A stretch of 64,000 nt of DNA, taken from the NCBI GenBank assembly GCA_963930655.1, contig OZ005605.1, positions 20,095,501 through 20,159,500 on the forward strand. Direction: 5' to 3'. The DNA is from Myrica gale. Its lineage: Eukaryota > Streptophyta > Magnoliopsida > Fagales > Myricaceae. Numbering within the stretch: the stretch's first letter is position 1; each line of letters begins with the position of its first letter. The notes below the pieces were generated by a model. That model saw only the letters and a program-made list of their open reading frames with translations, was not told the DNA's origin and did not search any database. Below are positions 24,573-36,202 of this stretch, piece after piece. The position numbers and the translations under genes were made by a program.

Positions 24573-25101
24573 AATGGTGGTACTCTGTAGAGATATGCAT
24601 GACTTGTACGAAATAGATACATAGTATTTTTCTCTGTTGTCTGTTCAGATGATGTTATTAGATACATGGTGTAAACCAATAAGTGACACGAGTAACTTGT
24701 AATGGCCATCATGTCAAAAATAGACTTAAGTTTGTATGCGTGTTCATCTATATTCTTTCTCGGTCTGATTAGCAGCTTGTCACTGTTTATCAATTTCCCT
24801 AGACTGCCAGGTATCTCCATCCAAGTTACTGTACGAGTGAATGTAATTCTTCTTGTAGATCTAGTATTTCTAGGACTGTATGATGACTCGAATAGTTCCT
24901 CAAGGCATGTTGTACTTAAGAGGTTGCAACAAATGTGAGAAGAGCGATGAAGAAAGAAGACAAAGTTGGACTGGTGGTGAAAACATGTTACACTTCCCGT
25001 AAGGGTCCAATGCTCTAGCCACTTAAGAAAACCAGTAATATGAGTATTATGTTCGACCAACTGCTTCAGCATGACTATTGCTCGATGGGCTTTTTCCGCT
25101 T
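24573..25101. other. HSA32 3' flank
   Basis: Probable 3' UTR and spacer. A 179-codon open frame on the minus strand (25072-24533) overlaps the HSA32 3' end and has no family resemblance, so it is not called. Confidence 0.4.
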
Positions 25102-25301
25102 CTAGGCTATGTTTGATTACAAAAATTTTACCATTCCTAAAATTTTAACACAAAATAAATATTAAAATAAATAAATATTTTACCATATCTCTCTCCCATT
25201 ACATCATTACTTTTCACTAAAATAAATATTAAAAATCATCCATCTTTCACATTTTCACTAAATCCAATACCCTAAATTTTTAATACTCAAACACAACCTA
25301 G
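25102..25301. mobile_element. AT-rich MITE
   Basis: 200 bp with inverted ends CTAGGCTATGTTTGA and TCAAACACAACCTAG (two mismatches in 15). The core holds CTCTCTCCCATTACATCATTAC and TTTTCACTAAATCCAATACCC, shared with the other family members. Confidence 0.65.
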
Positions 25302-25453
25302 TTTTGGTGTTTTATCTGCTTCCTGTTTGCCTGATCATGTTGTAAATCGGGCTTCGTTTTCTTTTGGGTAGTTTCGTCCTGTTAATGGAAGGTTTGCTAA
25401 GAAAAAAAAAACTGCTTCAGCATGACCGATTGGATGCAGAACTGACCATGGTG

Positions 25454-25754
25454 ATGTTCGTTTTGAGAAAAAATGTAGGATTTTAGAGAAGTTGTGAATT
25501 TTTATGTTGAATAGTGTTTTATTGGTGTTTGTGTAAAGTGGAGAGAGAAATGATTTGATGTAATTGTTTAATAAAAAAGTATTGGAGTTATGTGAAAAAG
25601 TATATAGAGAGAAAATTTATGTTAGAATAAAAAATTAAAAAGTTGTTGGAGATTGTGTAAAATGTATTGGTTTTTGTATTTGAATTCTGAATATGTTCGA
25701 TGGTAGAATTGTGAATATACTTAGAATCCTGAAAAAATGGTGAAAACGAACATA
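25454..25754. mobile_element. AT-rich MITE, opposite orientation
   Basis: About 300 bp with inverted ends ATGTTCGTTTT and AAAACGAACAT. The interior is the reverse sense of the family core (AGTGGAGAGAGAAATGATTTGATG, GTATTGGAGTTATGTGAAAAAG). Confidence 0.55.
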
Positions 25755-26528
25755 CCCCATGTTTTTATTCTGAGCCTCGTATGAATTTACTTTGGTTGAT
25801 CTACTTCATATATCCCAACTACCAGCAGAGCCCACGAATGGAAGTCATTTAACAATGAAAGGCATAGTAATGAGGATGTGGGCAGTGCTCCCAGTAGGCA
25901 GTAAATAGATCAATGCCTGAAATACTATGATCGGAATGTCGTACCGTACGGCTTAGGTTAAAATGCGTGAAACTGAGCCTCAAAAATCCGAATTATTGGA
26001 GCCTCATGAATGAAAAGTAAGCCGTTGTTCCCCGATGAACTTTTTGAATTGATGGATACTATAGGCCACCACTTTCTTTCTCTTATTTTTGAATGCTGAC
26101 ATTGACAGTCAAATCACAAAGATTTCTCCTTTCTTTTTCTTCGCTGCGGGATTCCTCTATGGCATGTAGAGCTTAAACTGGGAGTTTTTTTGTGTATATC
26201 ATCTGAATTTCTTCCCACCCTAAAAATTTGAAAAAAGAAATTGAAAAATTTAAGTAATATTGTGAAAATTGAAGAAATTAGTTACGTATGTGCTTTGACA
26301 ACGAAATCATTATTTCGGTTAACGTGTCATCTGCATCGAAATCATTATTAATATCTCCATCTTACACAAAAAAAAGAAGGAAAATGCCAAACAAGTTTTT
26401 GGATTATCCCAGTTTATAAAGAGACCTGGAACGTCCTCTGTTGCTGGCAGTCATTGATCTTGGTGAAGAAGTCACATCTCGGAAAATAGTAGAAAGAGAA
26501 TGCAAAAAAAAAAAGCTAGTTGAAGATT

Positions 26529-26722
26529 GAGGGTCTGTTTGCTAAAAAAAAATTACAAAATTTTACAACTTCTCACAATAAAATATTACAATATAATCTC
26601 TCTATTCCATCAAATCATAACTTTTCACTAAAAAACATAAAAAATTATCTCTCTTCATTTTTTCACTAAACCCAATACCTAAAATTTTAACAACACAGAA
26701 ATTTTACAAACAAATTCACCCT
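26529..26722. repeat. AT-rich MITE family member
   Basis: Starts GAGGGTCTGTTTGC and ends ACAAACAAATTCACCCT. Core TCTCTCTATTCCATCAAATCA and TTTTTCACTAAACCCAATACC is nearly the same as in the 15162 and 25102 copies. Confidence 0.55.
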
Positions 26723-28399
26723 GAGTCCACCTGCCGAAGGCTAGAGAGGATCTTGAAGGTCCCGATCATGCAAAAAATAGTGGAGATATGCTTAAATCAT
26801 TGACTGCAACGTCACCAAAGATATTGACCAAGTCAAATTTAACTTGCCTGTCACAAAGTTTATTGGGTCAGGAATTCGTGGAACTTTGATTTGAAATTTA
26901 GTTTTTGGGACGAGTTAAAAGACTTAAAAAGTTCATATCTTCTTTTTTACGAGCAAAGCAAATAAATTAGGACTCGAAATCCTCGAAAATTTCTTTGATA
27001 CTTTTGTTAATTGTCATTTTTTTATATATTTTGTTTGCTGGTTCTATTCCGAGTGAGAAAGAGTGCATACCGTCCTTTGTTCCTTCTCTCCTCCCCTATA
27101 TCCCTTTCTTTTCCTTTGGACCTTGGGCTTGCTGGGCCTGGAGCCTTATTTATAGTCCAAACCATGATGTTCTTAGACCTTATCAGTTCTATCCAACCTT
27201 TCACCAAACGTCGGCTCTGTCAAACTTGTCCCCTTTCAATTGGACTAAGCTGACCGATTCTTTATCATTTTCTTTCACTTTTAGGAACATCAGTCAGTGA
27301 CTTCGGTAATTATAGTGGCTCGCATGGGCCGTTGCTCCCTATAAAATTTCTATGACAGGTTCTTTCATGGACCTCCTACTATGAGAAGACACATGCCATC
27401 TCAAACGGGGCTGGCTCTTGCCTCACTTTATGCCGGCTTCTAGTTATGGACTTTTGTAGCATGAAAGAATTTTATCCTCCATCAGATATGAACTGCAATA
27501 TCAAATATAGATATGAGTTGCAATACAATAAAACACGTTGCAATTGATGGTCTTCTTCCCTCCACATTTGTATAGAATAAAAAGTTTCTAATTATTTATA
27601 GTACTACCGGCAGTGGAGATTCTAATAAGGAATTTGCATATAATATTTTGGTAAGAGTTATTTGGAGAAAGTAATTTTGGAGGTTGAATTTAGGATAATG
27701 AATGGATAAGGAAAATAGTAAACAAGATGGTAAAACGAAAGAAAAAGAAAATGAAAAAAATGGAAAAATAGAATAAGGACGACAGAGATGGGAGAGAGAG
27801 AGAGAGAGAGAGAGATCGCGCGTACAGGTTGTTCTATTCGCTGTCCCAACCTTTTAGGTATCTCAGCAAAGTAAAGCCTATTTCTTTCATATCACATCTG
27901 TGATCTGTGTGGAGATACGAAAGAGAAGCAGCATGAATTGTCCTTCACTGTGTATCTAGGTCCCATGAGAAGTGATGAAATTGACTATTCAATCCCAATA
28001 GAAGGCAACTGATAGCAACTTTTTATTTTATTTTATTTATGAATCTCTGAACATTTTATTTGATATATTGTACTGTATTAACACAAAGATAAACCTTAAT
28101 TAGGTTCTTGGAATTTTAAATTTTATGAACAAGACCAGTCGCTGAGAAAGTGTTCAGTTCAAACATATAAGAGTGGTTGGGCAAAAAGTAGGTTGCCATA
28201 GATATTATGTACCAGCTAATTCCTGGACCTCTATAGTTAGTGGCAATTTTAGGATTTTCGTTTTGGTAGGTAGTCAGTCATATATGATATCTACACTGAT
28301 ATGGATGGATCCAGAGAATTGCAGGGATACAAATACTTCTTTAAATCTTATTCTTCTTCCCATTTGTGGGTATCGTCCTCTGGTTGAATAACTGAAAGC
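26723..28399. other. Intergenic; GA microsatellite
   Basis: No gene recognised. A pure GA repeat of about 12 units is at 27791-27814. Open frames here are short and low in complexity. Confidence 0.4.
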
Positions 28400-28661
28400 G
28401 TGCTTATTACTTATTAGCCACGAAGCTGGGAGGCCGGGATCGTATATTATTGGAAGAAGGCTCACTGGATGCAGCTAATTGGATTTTGCAGGGAGACTTT
28501 TAGAACCGGAAGGACTTATTGCGGACGATGAAAGAGCATTGAGAACTTGCATGGATGAACACCCTCTTTGGAGCACTAAAAGAATTCCTCGAAAACAGAA
28601 CTTTATGTCTCACCGCATTGCTCCGTGGGCAGCTAGCCATTCCAATTTGCATGCGTTTTAG
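28400..28661 (+). pseudogene. RNase H-like (RVT_3) C-terminal remnant, likely LINE-derived
   Basis: The translation carries SLDAANWILQGDF in one frame and DEHPLWSTKRIPRKQNFMSHRIAPWAA in another. This matches the C-terminal half of plant RVT_3 RNase H domains (usual form: EGDS...AANRIL, then a VRRIPREQN..AHRLA..A type ending). The frame change near 28493 and the absent N-terminal half show that it is a relic. Origin from a LINE is likely, though stand-alone plant RVT_3 genes also exist. Confidence 0.5.
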
Positions 28662-29827
28662 CAACCCAACAAGAATCGCACGTGAATTCCTGTTGGTGGC
28701 CAACTAACACCTCGGACCAGCATATTCAACTGACCAGAATGGTTTTTCTCTTATCTTCTTTCCCAAGCGAGCGTGCCTATTGAGTAAACTCTCACCATCA
28801 GGACAGTTGGGTTTCCGCTCGCACTGCATTATTTTTTCTCGGTGTATCGCTTTACTCTTCTGTCAAGTACAGTCCAAAATTATTAGCGAATTTTGGCACT
28901 CAAAATTTTGACCATTAATTAAAAAATTATAAAAATAATTTCTATATGTATGTCAAATTATACTTTTTCATTAAAATATTCATCTAAATCTTCTATCTCT
29001 TCATATTTTTTCATTAACTCCTATAAATTATCTTAATTTTTCACTAATTACTATGTCCTAAAAGTTTAACACTCACACCGAACTACAAATTAAGCTAAAT
29101 TGTAATGAAAATTTTAAAACTTTTAATAATATTTAGATGCAAACATGAATTTTGTCGCTTTTTCATTACAATAAACATAAAATAAATAATTTTTTTAGTA
29201 GTTATGGATACAGTGTCTAAAATTTAGTAATTTAAGATGTAAAATGCAAAAATTACGGTAAATCAGGATTGATTTAGTGACATGACGATTTTACCTTTGT
29301 ACAATGAGTAAAAATAACTTTTTTTTGTCTATATTAAAGAATATGGAGATTTTGGTTTGTAAAAATTGTAATATTTTTAAAATTTTGATAGAATTGGTTT
29401 GATGTAATTGTTTAATAAAAAAGTATTGGAGTGGGGTGAAAAAATATTAAGTGAGAATATTTGTTATATTTTTTTTAAAAAAAATATTAAAATTTGTATG
29501 AAAAGTTATTTAATAATATTAAAAGAGATTTATTTTTGTGTTAAAATTTTATTATATTTTAAAATATTTTTACAAACCAACCTCACCCGTTAATAGCTGA
29601 AGAGCGAAATACTTGATTCTGCAAGGTGCCTAAATATAAATAGTCTTTAAAATTTCAGTTGTTTTATGGACCCAACTTGTTTGGTGAAGCCACTAAGGGC
29701 CAAAATTGTCAAATTTCAAGAGAATTTTAACCCACAACCAGCGTGATTTTCTTTTTCCCCCCCAAACAGAAAGACAAGAGAGGCAAAAAGTCGAAAATAG
29801 GGGTTGAGTTGTTGGTGGTGAGCATCC
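28662..29827. other. Intergenic with two AT-rich MITE-like blocks
   Basis: Near 28870-29095 and 29354-29578 lie AT-rich blocks of the recurring family; the second is listed separately. No gene is seen. Confidence 0.4.
29354..29578. repeat. AT-rich MITE with perfect 13 bp inverted ends
   Basis: GGTTTGTAAAAAT (29354-29366) and ATTTTTACAAACC (29566-29578) are perfect inverted copies. The interior includes GATGTAATTGTTTAATAAAAAAGTATTGGAG, shared word for word with the element at 25454. Confidence 0.6.
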
Positions 29828-30042
29828 TCACGTGCTTACCTTCTTCGTCCCCCAACTTCATTAGATGAAGTCACTGAAAGCTAACTCTTCAGAACCCAAG
29901 GGCCATAGTCATACCACCTATATCTACTACTTGATTTGTGGTTGTTTCTCTGCACCAACCATCAAACGACGTTAGATTCCTAAGATCTATCAGAGAGAGC
30001 AACAGAACAGAAAGAGCGAAGCAGCGATAAATAACAAAGTCC
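29828..30042 (+). promoter_or_regulatory. ANR upstream region: G-box and MYB-core words
   Basis: CACGTG at 29829-29834 is followed by GCTTACC, and a CAACCA word lies near 29955 with another near 29735. Proanthocyanidin genes such as Arabidopsis BAN are activated by a MYB-bHLH-WD40 complex through MYB-core and E/G-box sites, so the pairing is suggestive only. Confidence 0.3.
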
Positions 30043-32655
30043 ATGGCCACCCAACACCTTGGACAGAAGACTGCGTGCGTGGTCGGCGGCTCCGGGTTCG
30101 TGGCATCCTGGCTGATCAAGCTCCTGCTTGAGAAGGGCTATGCCGTCCGTACCACTGTAAGGGACCCAGGTTAGTCTTTTTCTTTTCTCTTATTATATTT
30201 TCAATTCTCTAATCATGTCCTTTACTTTCCTCGTATTGAAGTGGTATTTCTTCTACCGTGTTTTTTACCCTATGTTTGTCTGTCTTTTGCATCAAGACAC
30301 CATATCTTCTGTAATTGCATAGATGCCCTTGTTTTGTTTCTAAATTACATTTAAAAGAAAAAGGAAAAGCTACCAAACACGTCCTAAACTTTAGCAGAGG
30401 ACCTTTAGATTAAGGGATATCTTTGTAGAGGTTGAAGTCGGCGTTCAAATACCTGAGTACGCCTACCGAACAAAAAGATACTTTCTGAAACTCTCATGCA
30501 GAGTGATTTGGAATTTTGGAACACTTTACCTTACTTCACATATATTTCTTCCTACGTATATCTCTCTGTGTGTATTTCTTTCCACCATCAATAACTGTGG
30601 CTTTAGGAGGAAGATATATATAAAGCTAATGGGGACGTATGCAAAGGTCTGGTAGATCGACCTGCTAAGCCAGGTTGTGGACACCGTAGTTTGGACCGGG
30701 GTGAATCTTACAAACTTCCCCTTTGGGAATGGCTGGCAGGGCCTGATGGATAATTCTGATGGTTTGTGTAGTATTGTAAGTGGGTGTGGCTTCAAGATTG
30801 AGTTGAGTTGCTCAAGACCTAAGTCGTATCCTTGCAATATAAAATATGGGCCTTGTTGTCCCAGAGACCATATAAAACATCTCTGTCTTGTTAGCCCCCT
30901 ATGTTGGGCTAAATGGTATTTCGTAAACTCCTCGTTCAGATTAACCCATCAAAACTGCACGGTGTGCCAGGAATATTGTCTCATAGAACTCTAGTCTAGT
31001 TTCTAGTTCAGAGGCATTGCGTTTTTTCAAAGTACTTGAGGATGAACCTCCTTGTGCAGACAATCAGAAGAAGATCTCTCACCTCATAGCATTACAAGGT
31101 TCGGGGGACCTTAAAATTTTCGGAGCAGATCTAACTGATGAAGGAGCCTTTGACTCTCCTATAGCAGGTTGTGACCTTGTGTTCCATATCGCAACACCAG
31201 TTAACTTTGCTTCGGAAGATCCAGAGGTACAAAACGATAGAACTGCCTCATGAGTCTTGTTATGTGACCTTTTATGGATTTCTAACAGTACGATGTTTTC
31301 ATTTTGTGAAGTGTAGAATGACATGATCAAGCCCGCAATCCAAGGGGTACAAAATGTTTTGAAAGCATGTGTGAGAGCAAAAACAGTTAAACGTGTCATT
31401 TTGACATCATCAGCAGCTGCTGTGACAATCAACACAATTGAAGGGCCGGGTTTAGTCATGGATGAGAGTAACTGGACCGACGTCGAGTTTTTGAGTACTG
31501 CGAAACCACCGACTTGGGTAATCTTATAAGATCATCATATACAAGATATGTCTGTTAAAAGTTCTAGCTGGACAAACAAGCCTATCTTGAGCAATTTTAA
31601 GAAGAAAATTTGAGATGAAATATTTCTGAATTTTCAGGGTTATCCTGCTTCCAAGACACTAGCTGAGAAAGCAGCTTGGAAATTCGCTGAAGAAAATAAT
31701 ATTGATCTCATCACTGTGATTCCTACTCTTATGGGCGGTCCTGCTCTCACTCCAGATGTCCCGAGCTGTCTTGGTCTAGCTATGGCTCCAATTACTGGTA
31801 TAGTCAAGAAACTGGATTTACAAAAATGCGTTCAAAATTGCCATCTGACTTTAGGCCATGTGGCTACAATGGAGAATTGCTCGCACCCTACCCTGAATTA
31901 GTTGGTGTAACGAAGGCATTTTAAATTTTGCAGGGAATGAGTTTCTTATAAATGCAATGAAAGGTATGCAAATGCTGTCAGGGTCACTATCTATCACACA
32001 TGTGGAGGATGTTTGTCGGGCCCATATTCTTTTGGCTGAGAAAGAATCTGCTTCTGGTCGATACCTATGCTCTGCTGTCGATACCAGTGTCCCTGAACTT
32101 GCAAAGTTGCTCAACAAAAGATATCCTGAATACAAAGTCTCAACTGAGTAAGCTTCTAATCTGATCGATCAAGCACCTAGTCTTCCATAGCGCAATTGGC
32201 CAATGCAAAAGTGGAATAAAAATTATAGCTTCATCATTATATCAGGAACATCAAATTGAGGGGCTTGGGTCAGATTGATCTCAGCCCCATGGCATGCCCC
32301 TCGAGGTGGGAGGGTGATTTCATTAAGAAATGTGGAATAATTGTGAAGTTGAAGTTAGTGTGCATGTGCTTTGACCAAACCATTAACTTGTTGAAGAATT
32401 AGAACTGAAACCCTACTGATTACTGAACCGATTGAAATATGTTAAAAAACCATTTCTATACTCAGATGTGAAAATTGTTTTGACTGTCCCGTGTCATGTG
32501 GAAATTGCAGTTTTGGAGATTTTCCATCCAAGGCCAAGTTGACAATATCTTCTGAGAAACTTATCAAAGAGGGGTTCAGTTTTAAGTACGGAATTGAAGA
32601 TATCTATGACCAGATTGTGGAGTACTTCAAAGCTAAGGGTCTGCTGCAGAAGTAA
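30043..32655 (+). CDS. ANR: Anthocyanidin reductase
   Basis: NADPH-dependent reductase of the short-chain dehydrogenase superfamily (DFR-like branch) that turns anthocyanidins such as cyanidin into 2,3-cis-flavan-3-ols (epicatechin), the extension and starter units of condensed tannins; cytosolic. Six exons, 30043-30169, 31060-31226, 31317-31517, 31638-31797, 31934-32147 and 32511-32655, give 337 aa, the family length. Visible features: Rossmann motif [10 protein letters not shown] (residues about 13-22), [58 protein letters not shown], catalytic [29 protein letters not shown], and C-terminal FKAKGLLQK. All borders are GT-AG with agreeing phase. It looks intact. Confidence 0.95.
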
Positions 32656-32947
32656 GAAAGGTGTCTTTGTTTCTGTTCATTGGCCTTGTTATGCTTTAGC
32701 TTGGTTGTATAAGCTATTGTACTCCAACATCCAAGTTTCCTTGAGTCTGGTTTGGTATGGTACACTTTTTATACCAATAATCTAAAGCATCCCACGTACT
32801 TTACTTGACAACATCATGAATCTAAAGCAATGAAATTACCATCGCATCTGCTTTACCAGCTAAACCACTGGGAGATGTGCTTTTGCCTTTTAAGACTTTT
32901 ACCTTGATATTACCACTTAGATCTATTTTGGGCCCAACGGCTGAGTT

Positions 32948-33190
32948 ATAGGTTTTTTTTTTGATAAGCAATACTTCATTGAAACGAAAAAACCAGAAAA
33001 TACAAAGAAACAACAAAAACCAAAGCAAAGCAAAAACAACAAAAGTTAGCGGGATCTGCCCCCATAAACACCCAGGAATAAGAACGAAAAAGCTCGAGAG
33101 AATGGGAAACACTCCTCTCAAAGCGAGAGGAGGCGGCCCAACGGGCAACATCGCGCATAAAGAGTTCTCGAGTTCTCACTACGAGGGGAG
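32948..33190 (-). mobile_element. LINE (L1-type) 3' end, 5'-truncated
   Basis: On the minus strand the sequence ends GTATTGCTTATCAAAAAAAAAA, the usual tail of plant L1 elements. Upstream of it the frame reads RDVARWAASSRFERSVSHSLELF, resembling the C-terminus of a LINE RNase H domain. The flanks GAGTTATA (32942-32949) and GAGTTATG (about 33188-33195) are a likely target duplication. Only about 240 bp of the 3' end was inserted. Confidence 0.68.
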
Positions 33191-33549
33191 TTATGATTGA
33201 TATTACCACTCCTAAATGCTTCAAACATCAAAGTTGAATGAACATGTGAGGATTCATCACGATCCCAGGATTCCATTGTTCGGCTAAATGGAAACAGATT
33301 TGAGTACGTGGGCTCAATTAGTGAACCATAAATTTATCTGTTTTTCCTAGGAAAAATTAACAAGTTCTAGGAAAAATTAACAAGTTCATGGAAGAGATTA
33401 AAATGAATTCCCTTCAGGCCAAGAGGCCCAAGAGGGTCCTGAAGCTTCCAATCTAAGGCTTTGAGTTGTGATCCAACATATGGTTTGAGGCGAAGTCTTT
33501 TGGGAGATGAGCTTCCCCTCAACGGGCTTTTCGGAAACACAATTGAGCC

Positions 33550-33850
33550 GTTTTTTTCTAATTTGAAATTTCCCAGCAATTGAAATTTGCGGAGGCGCAG
33601 CCTAATCGAAATTCCGGACCGACACAGTAATTGGGCTTCATGTCCTTAGCGCCGTGGTCCAATGAAAGCCTACTAGGAATAGAGGGAGAAAGTGAAACAA
33701 GGGAAAACGACGACCGTTGAAATGCACTAAATGTCATAGATTCTTTGGTGTTTCGGATTAGGCAAAAAAAAAAATTCTCGTCAATTCAACTTTTTTTGTA
33801 CATTTCGCATTTTAGAGCCAAAGGATCGAGGTTTTTCACACACCAAAACA
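33550..33850 (+). repeat. Paralogous flank, proximal copy (pairs with 39390-39735)
   Basis: Nearly the whole of AATTGGGCTTCATGTCCTT, GGTCCAATGAAAGCCT, GACGACCGTTGAAATGCAC, CATAGATTCTTTGGTGTTTCGGATTAGG and GTACATTTCGCATTTTAGA...CCAAAGGATCGAGGTTTTTC is shared in the same order and orientation with 39440-39700. This is one member of a direct duplication of the terpene synthase neighbourhood. No coding capacity is recognised. Confidence 0.8.
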
Positions 33851-34195
33851 GTGTATCTGATGGCAGTATATAGATTGATTAAATTGGAAAGATATAAGAC
33901 ACAATTAGATGAAATAAAATTTGAATGAAGCAGTTTGATTTTTTTTCATAGATATAGATCAGGGTACTGTGAAATTTTCTAAACATAAAAGAACTTTCCC
34001 TAAATAGTTTCTACGAAGATGGTAGTGGCTGCTCAGATGGATAGGAAGATGAGGCAATGCCTAAGGCGTACAAATAGGAATATATATTCTAAAAATTAGT
34101 TTTACAAAATTGAAATTGAAAATAAAAAATCCAAGATAGAAACTACCACTAGCAATAATAATAACAGTACTAGCTTTTATGTCTTTTTTGTTTTT

Positions 34196-34742
34196 AAATA
34201 ATAGATCACTTCCCACAAATTCTTGTCCTAAAACCTAGTACCATAATTGTTTGTCAATTAACTCAAGTTCTCAAAAAATTAAATTATTATAAATTTTTCT
34301 AAATAATAGAACCACTTCCTACAAATTCTTTTGCCACCACACACAAGTGTCTACTTTATTGTTAATAACTCAAGTTCTAAAAAAAAAAAATTAAATTCTC
34401 ATAATGTTTCCTAAACAATAGGACTACTTCTCACTTCCCACAAATTATTCTTATAAAACCTAACACCAACACTATCTACTTTATTATTAATTAACTCAAG
34501 TTCTCAAAACATTAAATTCTCATAACTTTTCTTAAATAATAAGACCACTTCCCACAAATTCTTCTTCTAAACCTAACACCACAATATACTTTATTGCTAA
34601 TTAACTCAAGTTCTCAAATAAATTAAATTCTCATAACATTTCCTAAATAATAGGACTTCCCACTTCCCACAAATTCCTCTCCTAAAAACAAACACCTCAA
34701 CTGTCTACTTTGTCACTAATTAACTCAAATTCTCATAAAGTT
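34196..34742 (+). repeat. Minisatellite array 1, about 5 units of about 113 bp
   Basis: Repeating unit: CCACTTCCCACAAATTCTTCTCCTAAAACCTAACACCA...TCTACTTTATTATTAATTAACTCAAGTTCTCA...TTAAATTCTCATAACTTTTCCTAAATAATAGGA. The units have diverged by substitutions and small indels. It is the same satellite as the array at 38494-39212, but older or less homogenised. Confidence 0.8.
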
Positions 34743-35840
34743 TCAGTTACAAGTCTTGTTGCTCCAAGGATGGTTTTGTTTTTATTGAAACTTTCTCCAT
34801 TTGTAGACTCTCCCTTCTGTAATCATCTATGAATAATTGTATTTTGTGAATCTATTGTATTTAGGTCATTCGGTTGTATTTAGTTGCTCTTCTTCATCAC
34901 TATCGTGTGTAATTTGCAAACTAATTAATATTGACGATTTCGCGTTTTAATTTTGTTCTAAAACTCTTCCATTGATCTATTTGCTTCATTTTCTTCATCA
35001 CTATTGTTTCTAATTTGCAAACTAGTAAATATTGACGACTTTGTATTTACGTTTTGTTTTAAAACTCTTTCATTGATCTATTTGCTTCAGTTTCTTCATA
35101 TTTTTTAGAATATTATTGCACATGTAGTGTTTGTTAGAATGCTCGAGAGTAATGAGCAGGTTTGTTTGTTTGTTTTTACTTTTGAATGTGCACAACGCAT
35201 GCTTTTTGTCTGAAGGCTCTTTATACTGTACCATTTATCAGGGAAAAATGAGTGACAAAAAGAGCACAAAATCTGGAAAGCAAGCTAAAAAGGCAAAAGT
35301 GGAGACAAAATCAAAGAACATCAAAGAAATATTTTCCAGGGCGTCAAGAAGGCGAAGTTGAACTAGTGTCACAAAAATAGACAAGATGTCAAGTCATAAA
35401 AAAACCTTGTCATTGTGGTCAAACTGCGGTCTGAACACATTCTCAAACACTAGACTTGTTGGATTAAGGTTTGACCCATGTGAAATCAAATTTCTTATTT
35501 ATGGTGATTTGTATGGTTCGTAAACCACTGAGTCTCAAAATATACACACATTGGACTGGATCTTATTGGCTGGTGACTAATGGGTCAACGAAAGTCAGAG
35601 TGGTGCGGTATTTCAAGTGACAAATGCAATCTAATTATGATCTCTCTCGTAATAATATTTTGATAAAGCAGGTGCTATTCAAAAACTCCAATCTTTGATA
35701 AAGCAGGTGTTATGGAATGTGCCTTTCAGTACAAGAATATCAACAAACAAACATTTACATAACAAATACTCTTTGAATCCTAAGCTAATTGCAGAGCTTT
35801 TGAGTACGGAAAGATTTTTTGTTCTGTCCCCTGAGGTTCA
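34743..35840. other. Intergenic; possible exon-like fragment near 35240-35360
   Basis: Mostly AT-rich sequence with a 70 bp direct repetition (TTCATTGATCTATTTGCTTCATTTTCTTCA near 34970 and 35070). Near 35250-35360 a lysine-rich frame MSDKKSTKSGKQAKKAKVET follows an acceptor-like TTATCAG. It resembles the start of some plant transposase or nuclear proteins, but nothing that can be named continues from it. Confidence 0.3.
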
Positions 35841-35844
35841 GCTC

Positions 35845-36160
35845 CTACTTCGGCTTGGACTCCCCCGCCTCCTGGTTTTTTGAAAATTAACGTGGACATT
35901 GCTATTCGGCCTACCTATTTTGTTGTCGCTTGTGTTTGTCGTAATAGTGATGAGATCATCTCCCATGCCGAATCTGCTCTCTTACCTGTTGTGGAGCCTT
36001 GGGTTGGCGAAGCTCACGCTGCTTGGTTGGGGAGGAAAACGTGAGGCGGCGTGAAATTTGGGAGAGTCGGATCGTGAAGTCGGGTCACCCCAAATTGCTC
36101 ATTAATGCTCTGGCGCGATCTGAGCGGTCCAAATTTCTTCAAGCGATCCTGACCGTGTAA
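35845..36160 (+). pseudogene. RNase H-like (RVT_3) N-terminal remnant
   Basis: The frame WTPPPPGFLKINVDIAI...VCRNSDEIISHAESALLP...WVGEAHAAWL matches the start of plant RVT_3 RNase H domains, with the first Asp (INVD) and the Glu of GEA in the usual places. The similarity continues in another frame (ESRIVKSGHPKLLINALARSE), so a frameshift near 36025 breaks it. A LINE origin is likely. It ends immediately before the terpene synthase pseudogene. Confidence 0.65.
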
Positions 36161-36202
36161 TGTCACCACTCACACCTTTCTAAACTCACATAATAATCGG
36201 AG

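Noticed and set aside
24533-25072. 179-codon minus-strand open frame over the HSA32 3' end
   Set aside because: It overlaps the last HSA32 exon and 3' UTR antisense, is low in family-like motifs, and no splice or promoter signal supports it.
35240-35360. Lysine-rich frame MSDKKSTKSGKQAKK as a gene start
   Set aside because: No continuation exon or family assignment could be found, so it is only mentioned in the intergenic entry.
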